Positions 1 through 11,448 are shown, numbered from the stretch's first letter. The stretch: 64,000 nt of DNA from Liolophura sinensis (GCF_032854445.1 NC_088299.1:2643001-2707000); one strand, 5' to 3'. Program-made: numbers and translations. The notes: generated from the letters alone by a model not told the origin.

Positions 1-343
1 AACTATGTGTTTCAAGAAAAGATATTAGCAAACATATATCATTAGCATCATGAGATTATGTGTTTTACAATAAATGTATATTCAAGTGAATTGCTTTGGA
101 ATTTAGACAAAAGCACTCCTGAGAAAGTTGGAGGTATAAAATATACAAGAGAACAATGATGTCCCTAATCAGAGTGTCAGTATAATGTGAGTGGACGGAG
201 AAGTCATGTCTGGATGATACTCCAGTGGCGGCAGCACTTTGATAGCATGGGGCCGCTATGATATGGCCACAGTATTGCTAATGTGCAGTAAGCCATAATT
301 GTGACATTATTTCATTCTTTTCTTTTAACGTCTTAATTACCAG

Positions 344-425
344 CCTGCGATCCAGAACTCATGCCATCTTTCCCACAACATCGTTTGAAGAGGAAAGCAG
401 CAGAGAACTCCAAAGAGGAGAGCAA
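344..425 (+). CDS. Internal exon of unrecognised plus-strand gene
   Basis: An open stretch lies between a good acceptor (pyrimidine-rich, then ATTACCAG) and a donor (AA|GTAAGC). Read with two leading bases it gives a short hydrophilic peptide containing PELMPSFPQHRLKRKAAENS and then KEES. It ends two bases into a Lys codon that the exon at 1965-2028 completes. The Lys/Arg/Glu-rich, low-hydrophobicity composition suggests a disordered segment of a nuclear or cytoplasmic protein, which is an inference. I do not recognise the family. Upstream exons would lie left of the window. Confidence 0.5.
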
Positions 426-629
426 GTAAGCCCATCTCTCAGCAGTAATGACAGTTAATTAATCTGTTAATGCTAGTGAACCGTTTCAAAACAGACATCA
501 CAGCACCAATGAATGACCTTAGAAGAGTTAGGTGAGACATTGTGATGCCATGTTTCATTGCTTTCACACGAGGATTACAATGTTTGTGACACAGGGGTAC
601 AGTGAGTTGCTTGAAGCCATTTCTACTTC

Positions 630-1000
630 TGAAATCAGTGGCCTAATGGTTATAGTATCCAGCTGAAAGTTAGGTAACCTAGGATCAAACCTTGGTTGGG
701 TCATACCAAAAACTTTGTTTCCGCCTCAGTTGGGGCTCAATACTCAGTGGTCAGAGCCAGGTAACAGGTCAGAGGTCAGAGCTGTTGTAGGTATAACATG
801 ATTGGGTAGGGTTTCTTGTCTGGTGTCTTTGGCATTGTACTTGTGTGGAGGATACACTTTGGCAGCTTGGACTTACCCTGCCAAAAGAAGACATGATGTA
901 TGTACCCACATCTAGTAATCTTTCGCCATCATATGATTGAAAAATTGTTAAGTATGACATAAAAACCCAAGCATACATACATACTTATAAGGGGCCCTCC
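630..1000 (+). mobile_element. SINE-C, tRNA-derived, sense copy
   Basis: A tRNA-like head (GTGGCCTAATGGTTATAG as A-box and GGATCAAACC as B-box region) is followed by a body of about 250 bp. The 3' tail has CATATGATTGAAAAATTG and ends in ACCCAAGCATACATAC. Related copies lie at 4885-5200, 16235-16495 and 25790-26095. It sits in the intron of the plus-strand gene. Confidence 0.65.
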
Positions 1001-1223
1001 ATTATAGCTTTGATAAATTAAAATAGATTTAGCTGTAAACTGTGGTGTGATAAAATATATGAATCTGACATTGACATTAATGATGAAACTTACCTTGTAA
1101 ATGCTTGAACAAAATGTGCTAAAAAATGTGATGCTTAAAATACATGTGCAGTATCCCATAACAAATGCCAAAATTTAATTCAGCTAGTTTAGGAAGCTGT
1201 GCCGAAGTGTTTATGTCTAAGTA

Positions 1224-1455
1224 GGGGCCTCCGTGGCTCAGTGTAATGACCCAGGAGCCTCCTACCAATGCGGTCAGTGTGAGTTCAATACCAGCTCATG
1301 CTGGCTTCCTCTCCGGCCGTACATTGTCTTCCAGCAACCTGCGGATGGTGGTGGGTTTCCCCCAGGCTCTGTCCGGTTTCCTACTACCATAATGCTGGCC
1401 GCTGTCGTATAAGTGAAATGTTCTTTAGTACAGCATAAAACACCAATGAAATAAA
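1224..1455 (+). mobile_element. SINE-A, sense copy with deleted tRNA centre
   Basis: It starts GGGGCCTCCGTGGCTCAG and ends ACACCAATGAAATAAA. Flanks TATGTCTAAGTA (1212-1223) and TATGTCGAAGTA (1456-1467) form an 11/12 target-site duplication. About 20 bases between the A box and GTAATGACCC, present in other copies, are missing. It lies in the intron between the two plus-strand exons. Confidence 0.8.
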
Positions 1456-1810
1456 TATGTCGAAGTACAGTTGGTTCAAGAAGCTGTGTGCAAGCTTGTT
1501 TTTATACAATAATTTTCTAGTTTATGAAACTTTGTCCAGCCATTACATTTCTAACGCTACAGTAACTTCAAGAATCTTTGTCAAAGCTTGTGTGTTTAAG
1601 GCAGTCAGTGACAATTTAGAAGAAATGTAGCGTGAATGAAAATATTGATGTATTGGTTTAGTCATGGGTTGTGGTACGTTGGCAGTTCTTTTTTCTGTCT
1701 GAGTCCTGGTGAAAAGACTTGAATTCCCAAAAGTAATCAGTTGGTTTCTTGTTTAGCTCCAAAACCTAACTGTTGTTTTGCAGTTGAGTCATTCTTGGTG
1801 AAACACCACT

Positions 1811-1834
1811 GATATATATATATATATATATATA
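1811..1834. repeat. (AT)n microsatellite
   Basis: Perfect AT dinucleotide run of about 12 units in an intron. Confidence 0.9.
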
Positions 1835-1964
1835 AAGGAAGTTAATCACTTTTTGACAAGGTAGCAAGCATTTCTACTCCATTAGTAAGATGGCGGTTAA
1901 ATAGTCTGCTTTACTTAGAACAAACGGTGTCATAGATACATGTGATATGTTGTTCCTATTGCAG

Positions 1965-2028
1965 ACCCAAATCATCAGGCAATCGCTCATTTCAGGATCT
2001 AAATTTGGACACAACATCAAGTTTTATG
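1965..2028 (+). CDS. Second exon of the unrecognised plus-strand gene
   Basis: The acceptor TTCCTATTGCAG and the donor ATG|GTAAGT frame 64 bases. The first base completes the Lys codon left open by the exon at 344-425. The remaining 21 codons read PKSSGNRSFQDLNLDTT then SSFM, again polar and Ser-rich. The phase match between two independently chosen splice pairs is the main support. A further acceptor (CTCACTGCAG) ends at about 2092, followed by an open His-rich stretch that soon runs into a tandem repeat, so the next exon is uncertain. Family not recognised. Confidence 0.5.
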
Positions 2029-2099
2029 GTAAGTTTTCTGCTATGATAAATGATGTGATGTTGGCATGACTTCCATGTTGTTCTCACTGCAGATTCATC

Positions 2100-2370
2100 A
2101 TCATTATGATGACAGGTTTTGTCAGGTTTGGCTGGTTTCCTCAACCAAAGACATCTCTCGCTTGTTTCCTCAGCTTATTACGGCTCAGGTTGATTTCTTC
2201 AACCAAACATAACTCTGAATGGTTTCCTCAGCCTAACACTGTTTTGACAGGTTTCCTTAACCAAACACAACTCTGACTGGTTTCCACACAAAGCACTGCT
2301 CTGCTTGGTTTCTTCAACCAAACTCAGGTGTGACTGGTTTCCCTCAGCCTAATACAGTTCTGACACATTG
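2100..2370. repeat. Degenerate minisatellite, units about 45 bp
   Basis: Diverged copies share GGTTTCCTCAACCAAACAC followed by a variable stretch with TCTGACTGG or TCAGCCTAATAC. About five or six units can be followed. It lies just after the last plausible plus-strand exon acceptor. Confidence 0.65.
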
Positions 2371-2379
2371 AAATCTCAA

Positions 2380-3635
2380 TGCAGACCTGGCGTAAATATG
2401 TGTTTTTCTGCTAATTGCTGTTTTCTTTACGTGTATGATGCCTGTCTTAGAGATTTTTATAAATGAACCTCATGTGATTGTGGACAAAAAAAGCATATAC
2501 AAAATAAACTTTCTCATATGAATTAATCATTGTAAAATTAGTCAAGGCTGTACATATAAATGTCATTATAATGTCATGCAAATGAAAGTTGAAACTGTCG
2601 TGTCTTGTTCATGGTTCAACTGTGGCTTTACATCTGGAGATATGTCAGGTACCAGGTGAAAGAAGGACAATGGTTTTCCACTGAGTTTTCTCCACACCCT
2701 AAACCTGATCATAATTAAACATCCTCTCATATGGCTTAAATTAAACCCATGCTTTTTCAGACAAAGAGGAAGAAGTGAGCCAGTGATGAAAGAAAATCTG
2801 CCAAGCGGGTTGTAAAAGATTGTGAATTGATAACCAACCCAAACAGCAACCAGTACACATTGCGATAAGGGTGCAGTGTTCAGATGGACAGGCTTGTGCA
2901 CAACTAAATCATGGATTGGTGTAAGGGGGAAACCCCTTTTTTGATGACATCACCAGACATGTGAGAGTAATGGATAGCTTCATGTCGGGAGGACGCTTTA
3001 GGCTGTTAAGGGTACCTAGTGTGGTATGGTCTATGACAGGTTGATGTGAACCGGTAGCATTTGGCAGTCGACTGGAGTGTTTTGGGATATCCTTGAAGAA
3101 GTTGGCTCGCAGCTCTTTTGCTGTCATTGACCTTTTGTTCACAACCTGTTTCGTCAAGGCGCCCTTGTTTGGCTTAACGCAGTAACAGTCTCTTCTGGGA
3201 CTATGTTATTGCCGCTTTCATGGAGACCCAGGTCTGATCATACCAAAGACTTAAAAATTGTACTTCCCAGTTGCTTCCCAGTTGGGTGCTTTGTGGCACG
3301 TGTTTCTTCATGACGTGTCCAGGTATCAACGGAAAAGTGGGGCCACCAGGACTGTTTCTGGTACCATGTTTCTTATTGGTAACTATCTTTCAAAATGGAC
3401 AATGCGTAACAAAGGGAAATTGTTTTGAACAGCACAGACATCGCAAACTACAGAGAAAGCCTGTGTCATGCTATGTATATTGATAAAATTCTTTTGTTCT
3501 GTTATATGATAGCATAGCTATCATGACATTTAATGGTTTGACATTCGTTTATTCAGTGACTAAATTCGTAGAAACAACTATGAAATCATGAGCCGTGGGT
3601 AATTTGCTGTCATTTGGAACTTTTTGTCATTTGGA
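2380..3635. other. Non-coding stretch, nothing recognised
   Basis: Several short open frames occur on both strands, but none has splice-site support or a recognisable domain. Composition is ordinary for the window. Confidence 0.4.
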
Positions 3636-3639
3636 TTTA

Positions 3640-3965
3640 CCCGCTTTGGGGGCGGTAGATCCAGTGTCAATCCTTGGTCGGGTCACACTTAAGACCTTAA
3701 AAGAGGAAACCACGCTTGGCGTTCAGCATGAAGGGGATCTTGCAACGACTGGTTGACCCGTATCAGTGTGATGGCTATGATGGTGCGGCTTACTTGCCTT
3801 CGGTAAGTCGTCTCAGTGAAGCAGCACTGGATGAAAGAGCAGTGGAAATCCGTCCTGCAACAAGGAGGCACATTACATAGACTTTGAGGACTCCTTTGTC
3901 GTCATATGACTGAAAAATTGTTAAGTACGACGCTAAACCCTAAACACTGACTCACTCGCACTCGT
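3640..3965 (+). mobile_element. SINE-B, sense copy, 5' part degraded
   Basis: It matches the SINE-B body seen at 34124-34467. The tRNA-like B-box region (GGTAGATCCAGTGTCAATCC) is followed by the body and a tail with GTCATATGACTGAAAAATTG, ending in a CACTGACTCACTC run. The A-box part of the head is poorly preserved. Confidence 0.65.
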
Positions 3966-4825
3966 TTGGACTTGTAGCTTCACGTTGGTAAATTTATTCC
4001 GTTCCTGACAATGTGCAGTGGTTTTTCAAGGTCAGATTTGCCCATAAATTTGAAAGCCAGTGTGGGACTAACAGATTCTTTACCGAATGGTGTGAAGAAA
4101 CAGCCAGATGTGGATGTAAAAGGTGGATGATATAAACAAATATATCAGTTTCCTGGAGTGTAATATTATGATACGTGGTACTTTGATGAGCAATGACTGG
4201 CTCATTCAAGTAAATAGTTCGTCACTCTGCAGCTTGCATTCTGCTCTTGCTGGAGTGGCTTTGGCGTAAGGTCGAGGTTTGTCGGGTACGTGGCAAAAGG
4301 CGGTGATTTGCGTATGTACTCCATGCACTTGAGTTTCATCTGTGCACGTCGATTCCATCTGTGCACTTTGGTTCCTCCGCTTACCTCTGCTGCATGTCGC
4401 ATAATATGGAGGAAAAACGTTCATTGTCAATCCTAACTGATTGGGAGGTTAAATGAACTTGGAACTGCGAAAGAGTTAGCTGATAATGACCATGGTCATT
4501 TTGGTCTAATTGTTTTTATTAACCCGCTAATAACCTGGTGTCATAAAAAAAGACTTGGGGATCACGACCGTAAGCATTTGTGAATTCGTGAAATTTGATT
4601 AACGAAATCTATCATAGGAAATTGTAGTTTAAAGCCATTTTGACTCACCAAGAAGAACGGTGAGAAACTTTTTTTTTCTACTTTTATATGTTGAGCCACA
4701 CGATAATATCTATATTTGACCTAAGAGATAAAAACCAATCGTTTCATGGATCCTTTAATTATGAATACTTTCTGTAGACACCATGCCTTATCCAGCCCTC
4801 TCTACCCGCGGCCTTACATGCACAG

Positions 4826-5400
4826 TGCACATAACGAGCCGGTAAGACTTTCACATCAGGAATGCACAGAGCACCAATAATGTATGTATGCATGTTTGTA
4901 TACTTGGGGTTTAACGTCGTACTTAATTTTTCAGTCATATGACGACGAGTCCTCAGGCGTGTGTACATATATTGTGTCTTCTTGTGGCAGGGCTAAAGTG
5001 TTGCCGCCACTGAAATATCATGCCGAAGTCATCAGACGGGACACCCCAAGAGTTACATGATACTGACACAGGGCCAACTGGTCATGTTTCCTAGCTCTAA
5101 CCTCTAAGTGCTGAGCGCCAAGCGAGGCAGCTGCAAATACCGTTTTTAAAGTATTTGGTACGACCCGACCCTGGTTTGATCGTGGTGTATCCCGACTTCG
5201 AGGCAGTACGTATAATAAGCCGGTAAGACTTTCACACCAGGAATGTATACAGTACATTTAAAAAAAACAAAACACGGTGAAACACTGACATCAGGAAAGC
5301 ACATTGTAAACATAATGAGCCGATAAGACTTTCACCTCATAAATGTACACAGTACACATAATGAGCGGGCAAGAGGATCACCTCTGGACATCCATGCTCG
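4826..5400. repeat. Interspersed 45-bp repeat reaching into the lectin-gene exon
   Basis: Copies of a unit containing ATAATGAGCCGGTAAGACTT and then TCACATCAGGAATG start near 4828, 5209 and 5311. A diverged copy near 5358 (ATAATGAGCGGGCAAGAGGA) overlaps the 3' end of the PAN-like exon. On the minus strand each unit carries a GTGAAAGT-type donor-like word, so the exon boundary sequence itself appears to be repeated downstream. Confidence 0.5.
4885..5200 (-). mobile_element. SINE-C, antisense copy
   Basis: On the plus strand the shared tail comes first (TTGGGGTTTAACGTCGTAC), then the body word TCTTCTTGTGGCAGGG, then a degraded tRNA-like head near 5160-5185 (GACCCTGGTTTGATCG). It lies downstream of the lectin-like gene. 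Confidence 0.6.
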
Positions 5401-5596
5401 CTGAGCCTACAGTTGCCTCCGTTGTCCTCCTGGATGGAGTAAGAGAACGTGACACACTTGTCGCTCTGTACACAGAGCTTAGAACACACTAGGAGACTAT
5501 CGACCGAGGTCCGGTACAGGACACTAGCAGGGCTGATGGCAGAGTTGACAGAGGCGCGTCTAAAGCCTACCTGCTGGGTGTCATTCTCGATACGAA
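5337..5596 (-). CDS. Exon 4: PAN/apple-like domain, possible end of gene
   Basis: The acceptor CATTGACAG completes the Leu codon opened by exon 3. The Cys pattern is C-x3-C-x5-C then C-x6-C, with VTFSYSIQEDNGGNCRLSEH. The reading frame stops at 5337. If the donor-like GTGATC after 5382 is used instead, the last 14 hydrophobic residues (VILLPAHYVYCVHL) are intronic. Confidence 0.65.
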
Positions 5597-8500
5597 CTGT
5601 CAATGAAAAAGGCAATGCAGAGTAACATGACCGTTTTGAATCAATGAATGAATAAACGATTTAAAGAATCAAAAAACGAATTAATCAACGAACCACCATG
5701 AAATCAGCGAAAGATTCAACCAAACCAACGAATCAACCAACATTTAACACCATACTCAGAAATGTATCACGTGTTCGGAGGACGGGTTCTCCGTGGTCGA
5801 GGTGGTTAGCATGTCAGCGTGGCGCAATGATCCACGAACCTCTGACTAATGTGGTCAGTGTGAGTTCAAGTCCAACTCATGCTGCTTTCCTCTCCGGCTG
5901 TACGTTTTTACGTTTACTTTTCTTTTAAGTACTTACGTATCGAACGAGTGTTAATTCGTGAGGCGGACGGGCACACACAGTTCGTAGAAGAGGGTAAGGT
6001 TTCTGAAGTCGACTGCGTTGCACTAGTTGGGGAAGATTCTAGCTCTTTGACGTCTGTTAAACCTTTAGGATGGACTGTAGTTACGGAGTCATAGTCTGTC
6101 GCCGTCCTGTTTGCTCTTGTATGACTTCCGTCAGTTTGTGTCGCAGCTGAACCGGACACAGCCATTGTCTCTGGAGTTCCCGCGGGCGTTGAAACTGTCG
6201 AAGTTATCTGGCTTCCAGGCAAATTGAGAAAACTCATAGTCTCACCTGTACAATGGAACTCGGAATGATCAGTACGGTAGGCCTACATTATTAATTTTAC
6301 TTTTATGGGTGTAGGATGCCCGGCCTAAACCACCGATCTTTGGCAATATACTAACTTTCCCACATGTGACGTAGCGATATGCACGCCATACCGGCAGAAG
6401 ACTGCAAACAGTGAGATCGGAGGGATCAGTGCACCAATAATGTTTGGTCATTTTTGTGCTGTACCGGTACTTTAATTTTATTTAATATACAGACATTGGC
6501 ATGTTGTGCTTAATACATACATATAAGTATAAGGTCATTATAATTCGCATTTATCTCCTGCAAATGAGACGTCCTTGATATATGTGTGTTTGATCAATTC
6601 ATACATTTGGCATAGAACAGAATCACTTATATGTTTTACATGTATTTCAGTTTTGTATGTGTATGCATGCAGACTTCCGCGCCTTGTGTGTGATACGGTC
6701 CTCATGTACACTTACGGTGAAATCTAACACAGCACCTTGTCTTGTTTTCATTCAGAATTGTGTTACCCTACACAGACATGTGTTAAATAAATGTGAAGTA
6801 ATTGTGTTTGTCTTACAAAAATGAACCAAAATGAGGTAATTAATGCAATACAACAAAAACTTGTATAGTTTGCAACGAGTGTGGTGTATAACCTCTTGTG
6901 TTCAATTCTGTCAACACAACATAGTTGTTCAAATATGACACATTTGTTGGAAAGAACACAAGTTTGTGTTCATATATCACAAGTGTTTTTTTTGTGTGTG
7001 TGTGTGTGTGTGTAATTCTCATTTATGTCTATTTAGGACATGTTATATAGGTATTTTTCCTTGCGCTATGGCCACCCGCGTGAATGCTGGATTCTTTTGC
7101 AAAGTGTGAGTACTGTGTTACCAGTATATCGATATTTCCTCATCACAAAGGCAGCAATGAACAAAATAATACACATTCTGGACCCGCAATACTTTAAACC
7201 CGAAAATACCCATTCAGTTTGACATGAAAGGTGAAAATATTCACACATCATGTAAGTACTTGTAATCTATGCGTCGAAATAGACATTTGTATACAAGCCC
7301 TCACGCAACAAGGACGTTTCGGATATAAGCGTCAAGTCCGACATTCATATAGGCCTACCATTCGTAGTCCGTAAAAGGCGTTCCAAGTCGATAATCGCAA
7401 GATCCATTTCCAAAACAACGTTTAACACTAGCTCCCAAAGATAAAGGTATGTAAGAAACTATACAAATAAGAAATAAAGCCGGTAAAACACAAGAGAGAA
7501 GCGGTCATCAGTTTTCAATGATGCCGGGCAGACAATGAATATTCCAGGCATGAATTCCATATCAAAGTTCAAATTCGTAGTCCGTGAGTGAGTTCCATGT
7601 CAAATAACAGCTAAACAAGTATCTCAGTCACGCTTTCATTGCAACTGTTCATAAAGGCATCATGCTGATGTAATTAGCATGGCTACCTTTACGGCCCCTA
7701 GCCCCAGGTTAAGCGGATAATTAGATATAGTTTGAAAATGACGAGCGTTACACACCCTAACCGATCAGATTATGATTCAATATTTGACGTTGTAGTGACC
7801 AACTTACCTAAGACAGCACTGGGGTCAAACCAAAGGTCCGGATTACAGTCATCTACACGAGCTTTAAATGCCCCTTTGAAGAGAGCAACATTGTAAAACA
7901 TAACGCACGATATGTGTCCGTCGAACCCTGAACTCTTTGCCTCGTTGAAAGAGGCTCCAATCCTAAGGTTGCCTCGTGTGTTCAAGGTTTCAGACTTTGT
8001 TTCGAAAACTTCAAAATTCTCGATTCTTTGCTTCGCGTTGTCATAATTCTCCAGTTTGACGGTTTCTAGCGCACCCCATTCTGTTGTGTATACCACACCC
8101 AAGAAAGTCCACTCGGAAGCTGTGAAGACCTCACTGTGTTCATGACTCCCTAGGAACTCTCCTGCAACATTATACACGTCAACAATCAAATCTTCTTCGT
8201 TCTGAATGAAGGTTAGTCCTTTGCCGGATGAATCTCCTTGGAATTCGAATATTACCCTGTCTTTGTTTTGCACGGAACGCGGGCGAACACTCAGTATCCA
8301 GGTGAAACTGTCACCTTCCTCCAATAGACCAGAGCTTCCACTGATTTCAACAAACGACGCGCCTCCGCCGTTGAAGTAAAGAGATCCGGTGCTGGGTATG
8401 GGACCCAAGGGGGTAAACTCTGCACCACTCACCGAAGCAGATCTGGTTTGGCTGCTATTAGAATGGTGTGGAAGATCCAGCGGCCAGTGGCGGACAGGCA

Positions 8501-10107
8501 AAGGCGTGTCCGTCTCCTTAGACACAGCGGATGGACACTTTGATCTCACACCACCACAAGGGGCTTGCACTGAAAAAGCACAAGAGTTTATAGTTTTCAA
8601 TGATGTTGGAGAGACGCAAAGAATGTTTTAGGCAAGTGTATGAAATCAGTATCCAAATCGTGTACCATACTAGTATATAAGTTGTCGATGTTAACATATG
8701 CGTCACAGTTGTGGTTTGAGTACAGTTGTTTATTTACTGGATTGATGATTTACCCCGTACTCAAGAATATTTCACTTATATGACGGCTGCCAGCATTATG
8801 GTGGTTGGATGGTTTGAGTAGAACCATGAACATATCCAATGTGCCAGTCTAATTCAACACGATGAATATACGGGCTCTAGCCCTGGGTTGAGCAAAATTA
8901 GGCACACTCGTGAAGCAGAGTGCAATAGATTCTAGATATTCAAGAGACTTGTGTCCATTGTAAAACTTATGAGTGAGGCCGTTTGGTGAGAAAACAACAA
9001 TTTTTGCACTAATATGAGCTGCCAAAAAAAGTTAAATTTTCAGCCAACCCAAAAGCATGCTGGCTCGACAACTCCACTCTCATTGATCGTAGGGACAGCT
9101 GATTGGTGCTTCATGCTAGCAACACTTGAAGGTATCCATTGTTGATCGCGCTATTTTCAGGTTAATACTTGTCGAAGGGAAGAGCCTAGTGGAGATCTAA
9201 CACGCCTTGGATTTTCAAATACAGATACCTTTTGAAGGAAAGCGGAAACATTAAATGACAAATCTTCCACATCTCAAGTTTATCAATACTAATCTAATGA
9301 GACCAGAAAGAGCCAAAGAGAAAATCCGCACCTCGGTTTTGCAAATACTGATCGAAGGACCGAAAATATAGGCAAAGGGGAGATCTTCGATGTACATCTC
9401 TGTTTTACAAATATTAATATAACGAAACCGGAAAGAGCCAAAGGGAAGATCTTCCACACTTCAGTTTTGCAAATACTGATCGAAGGACCGAAAATATAGC
9501 CAAAGGGGAGATCCGCGATGTACATTTCGGTTTTACAAATATTTATATAAGGAAACCGGAAAGAGCCACAGGGGAGATCGTCACACCTCGGTTTTACACA
9601 TATACTTATCTACTTATCTGGGGCAATAGTGTGTACTGATAATATTGCCTTAAGACCGTGAGCCAGCGTTTTCTCACCCTGAGGCGGGTTCCAAAGACAT
9701 TAAAATTTAGTCCTGACTTAATTGATGTTGGCGAAGTGGATATCCAGAGTGGATTTGTCCTCATGTCTCTACACTGTGTAAAATCTAGTATCAGTAAACT
9801 CCTGTATATATGGCGCACAAATGACTAATTCACCTGTTCATTACAAGCCGTGAGTTGAGCTCCGGTGGGTCTAATAAATTTCAAAAATGGTTACAGGGTA
9901 CATATATTAATGAATGATAGTAAAACTAATTGTATGCCGGATTACAGATCAATTAAATTTGTGGCTTAATGTCATAGTATTCATTCTTTAATAATTATAC
10001 AAAATGAAAATGTTTAAATCTATCGACAATAGGCCATCGAGCTTACCTGGTCGAAATTCCGTAATGACGGTGAGAAGGCCAAGCAGGTATGTCAGAAAGT
10101 GTACCAT
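5337..10107 (-). CDS. Predicted secreted LamG-like plus PAN/apple-like protein (four exons)
   Basis: Exons at 10107-10047, 8569-7808, 6245-5937 and 5596-5337 join in phase through GT-AG introns. They give about 463 residues if the last exon runs to its stop. Residues 1-20 form a signal peptide (MVHFLTYLLGLLTVITEF). Residues of about 50-270 look like a laminin-G/concanavalin-type jelly roll: HWPLDL, SLYFNGGGASFVEI, DSFTWILSVRP and the closing LRIGASF...FDGHISCVMFYN. Residues of about 276-378 are Ser/Thr-rich and probably O-glycosylated. The last about 70 residues are Cys-spaced like a PAN/apple module (CSKLCVQSDKCVTFSYS). Role inferred: extracellular carbohydrate or matrix recognition. No exact family assigned. 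The 3' end is uncertain, because a donor-like GAG|GTGATC at 5382 could lead to further exons. Confidence 0.7.
5786..5905 (+). mobile_element. SINE-A fragment (5' half), sense
   Basis: It matches the tRNA-derived head and start of the body (GTGGTTAGCATGTCAGCG, GTGTGAGTTCAAGTCC) and stops at TCTCCGGCTGTACG. It ends about 30 bases from the exon 3 boundary of the lectin-like gene. Confidence 0.7.
5937..6245 (-). CDS. Exon 3: Ser/Thr-rich linker of lectin-like gene
   Basis: The acceptor TTGTACAG and the donor ATAC|GTAAGT enclose 102 complete codons plus split codons at both ends. Both split codons match the neighbouring exons. The peptide is rich in Thr, Ser, Ala and Pro (TSTVSTPAGTPETMAVSGSA) with one CVC, typical of a mucin-like spacer. 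Confidence 0.65.
6988..7012. repeat. (GT)n microsatellite
   Basis: A GT run follows a T stretch, in the intron between exons 2 and 3 of the lectin-like gene (6246-7807). The rest of that intron shows no recognisable feature. Confidence 0.85.
7808..8569 (-). CDS. Exon 2: LamG/concanavalin-like jelly-roll domain
   Basis: This is the longest open exon in the window, 253 complete codons plus split codons. The acceptor is GCTTTTTCAG and the donor CTTAG|GTAAGT. It opens just after the signal peptide with VQAPCGGVRSKC. The domain carries the usual alternation of hydrophobic beta strands and a late Cys pair (HISCVMF, VDDCNPD) that could form the C-terminal disulfide seen in LamG-like folds. Confidence 0.75.
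8723..8809 (-). mobile_element. SINE-A, 5'-truncated, 11-bp TSD
   Basis: Only the 3' end of SINE-A is present (GTACTCAAGAATATTTCAC and the A/T tail). It is flanked by perfect repeats TGGTTTGAGTA at 8712-8722 and 8810-8820. It lies in intron 1 of the lectin-like gene. Confidence 0.8.
9190..9600. repeat. Tandem repeat, unit about 128 bp, about three copies
   Basis: GCAAATACTGATCGAAGGAC recurs at 9341 and 9469, an offset of 128. The unit also holds GAAACCGGAAAGAGCC and GGGGAGATC words. A third, partial copy is present. Located in intron 1 of the lectin-like gene. Confidence 0.85.
10047..10107 (-). CDS. Exon 1: start codon and signal peptide of lectin-like gene
   Basis: The ATG at 10107 opens 20 codons of hydrophobic signal peptide followed by a CCAG|GTAAGC donor. 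The phase-1 end joins exon 2 to give GVQAPCGG-like sequence. The start was chosen because the peptide is a textbook secretion signal and no upstream in-frame Met was found nearby. Confidence 0.7.
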
Positions 10108-10599
10108 CACGCTGTAGGATTAATTTATAGCTTCTCCGACGTGACAGCGATATGTTGAGAATGGAGAAACCTTACTGCTCGAGTTTAGCGTCCATTCACT
10201 GTGTCTGAATATATGGAAATGTTTTTGTGGCGGAGGCGTCGTTATAGCCCCGCATCCGTCACGACAATGATCACGTGATACATCCAGGAACTCTCTTTGG
10301 CAAAACAGAGGATCGATTGCTTGGATGAAAACAAACAGGGATAAGAGATCAACACGGGGCGAAAATTCAAACCAGATACGCAAGGATGTTTCTAGCAGCA
10401 TTTCTGTTTGTGTATTACTTGAAGAAAAATACAACCGAGCTCAAGTTAATTTGCACATACTCGGTACAGAACAACTTCTGCATCACGCGTGATAATCCTT
10501 GACACAAAGCGTGGGCTTGATAAACAGAATTGTGTAAGAAAATTTCATCACGATTGGTTAAATATCTTGGGGCATATCAAGTAATTAACATTTTGATTT

Positions 10600-10944
10600 G
10601 TTTATGTATTTATTTATTTATCTGATTGCCGTTTTACGCCCTACTCAAGAATACTTCACTTATACGACGACGGCCAGCATTATGGTGGAAGGAAACCGGG
10701 CAGAGCAAGGGGAGAAACCCAACGATCATCCACTGGGGCGCTGGAATCTATGCGATGAAGCAGACATTCGTATACCAGCCGTCAACCTGTAAGGGCGTTC
10801 CAGGTCAATAATCGCAGAAGGCCTTCCCACGTACGAGCAGCGAAACTAGCACCAGCTGGACTTAAAGTCACAACGTTCGCATTGGGGAGAGCCTCCATGG
10901 TCGTTGTGCTGCGCTAGCACGCTTACCACCAGGCCACGGAGGCT
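10600..10944 (-). mobile_element. SINE-A variant with a foreign central segment
   Basis: Both ends match SINE-A: a tail with TTTACGCCCTACTCAAGAAT and a head ending GGCCACGGAGGC. The usual CCGCAGGTTGCTGGCAGAC centre is replaced at about 10738-10825 by sequence with GGCGTTCCAGGTCAATAATC. A similar word (GGCGTTCCAAGTCGATAATC) occurs alone near 7377. Confidence 0.65.
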
Positions 10945-11229
10945 CTCTCCACATTTTGAGGGGGAACTTAGGTCTAATTCTATTGAGTTATCAGAGATGT
11001 ATAAGGCAAAAATGGTTAATAGGGCATGAATCTCTGATTTTGTTGAAAGAAAATGAACGTTGGAAATAGGTGGATTTTACATGCTGTTGATTATGTTATT
11101 ATCTAAGGAACTATGTAATTTATTTATTCATTTGATTGTTTTCTTGATTGAAAAAGGGATTAGTCTGCACGTACAACGGGACTTATAGAATGATGCCGCG
11201 TTTTACAAGAAAAGGCTACACTAAACCAA

Positions 11230-11235
<6 letters not shown>

Positions 11236-11293
<58 letters not shown>
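11236..11293. repeat. (TA)n microsatellite
   Basis: An uninterrupted TA run of nearly 60 bases. It produces Tyr-Ile repeat frames on both strands that are not genes. Confidence 0.95.
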
Positions 11294-11297
<4 letters not shown>

Positions 11298-11448
11298 GCC
11301 TGGGGTAAGAATGACGCGACATCGTGTTTCCGTTTTTTCTAACATGACACATCCCATTAAGACTCGTAAGAATTCCTCATTGGAAGTTGATTTACAGAGT
11401 TACCAAGTACGTCAGAAAATATTACCTGTGGTCGTTTAGGTCTGTTTT

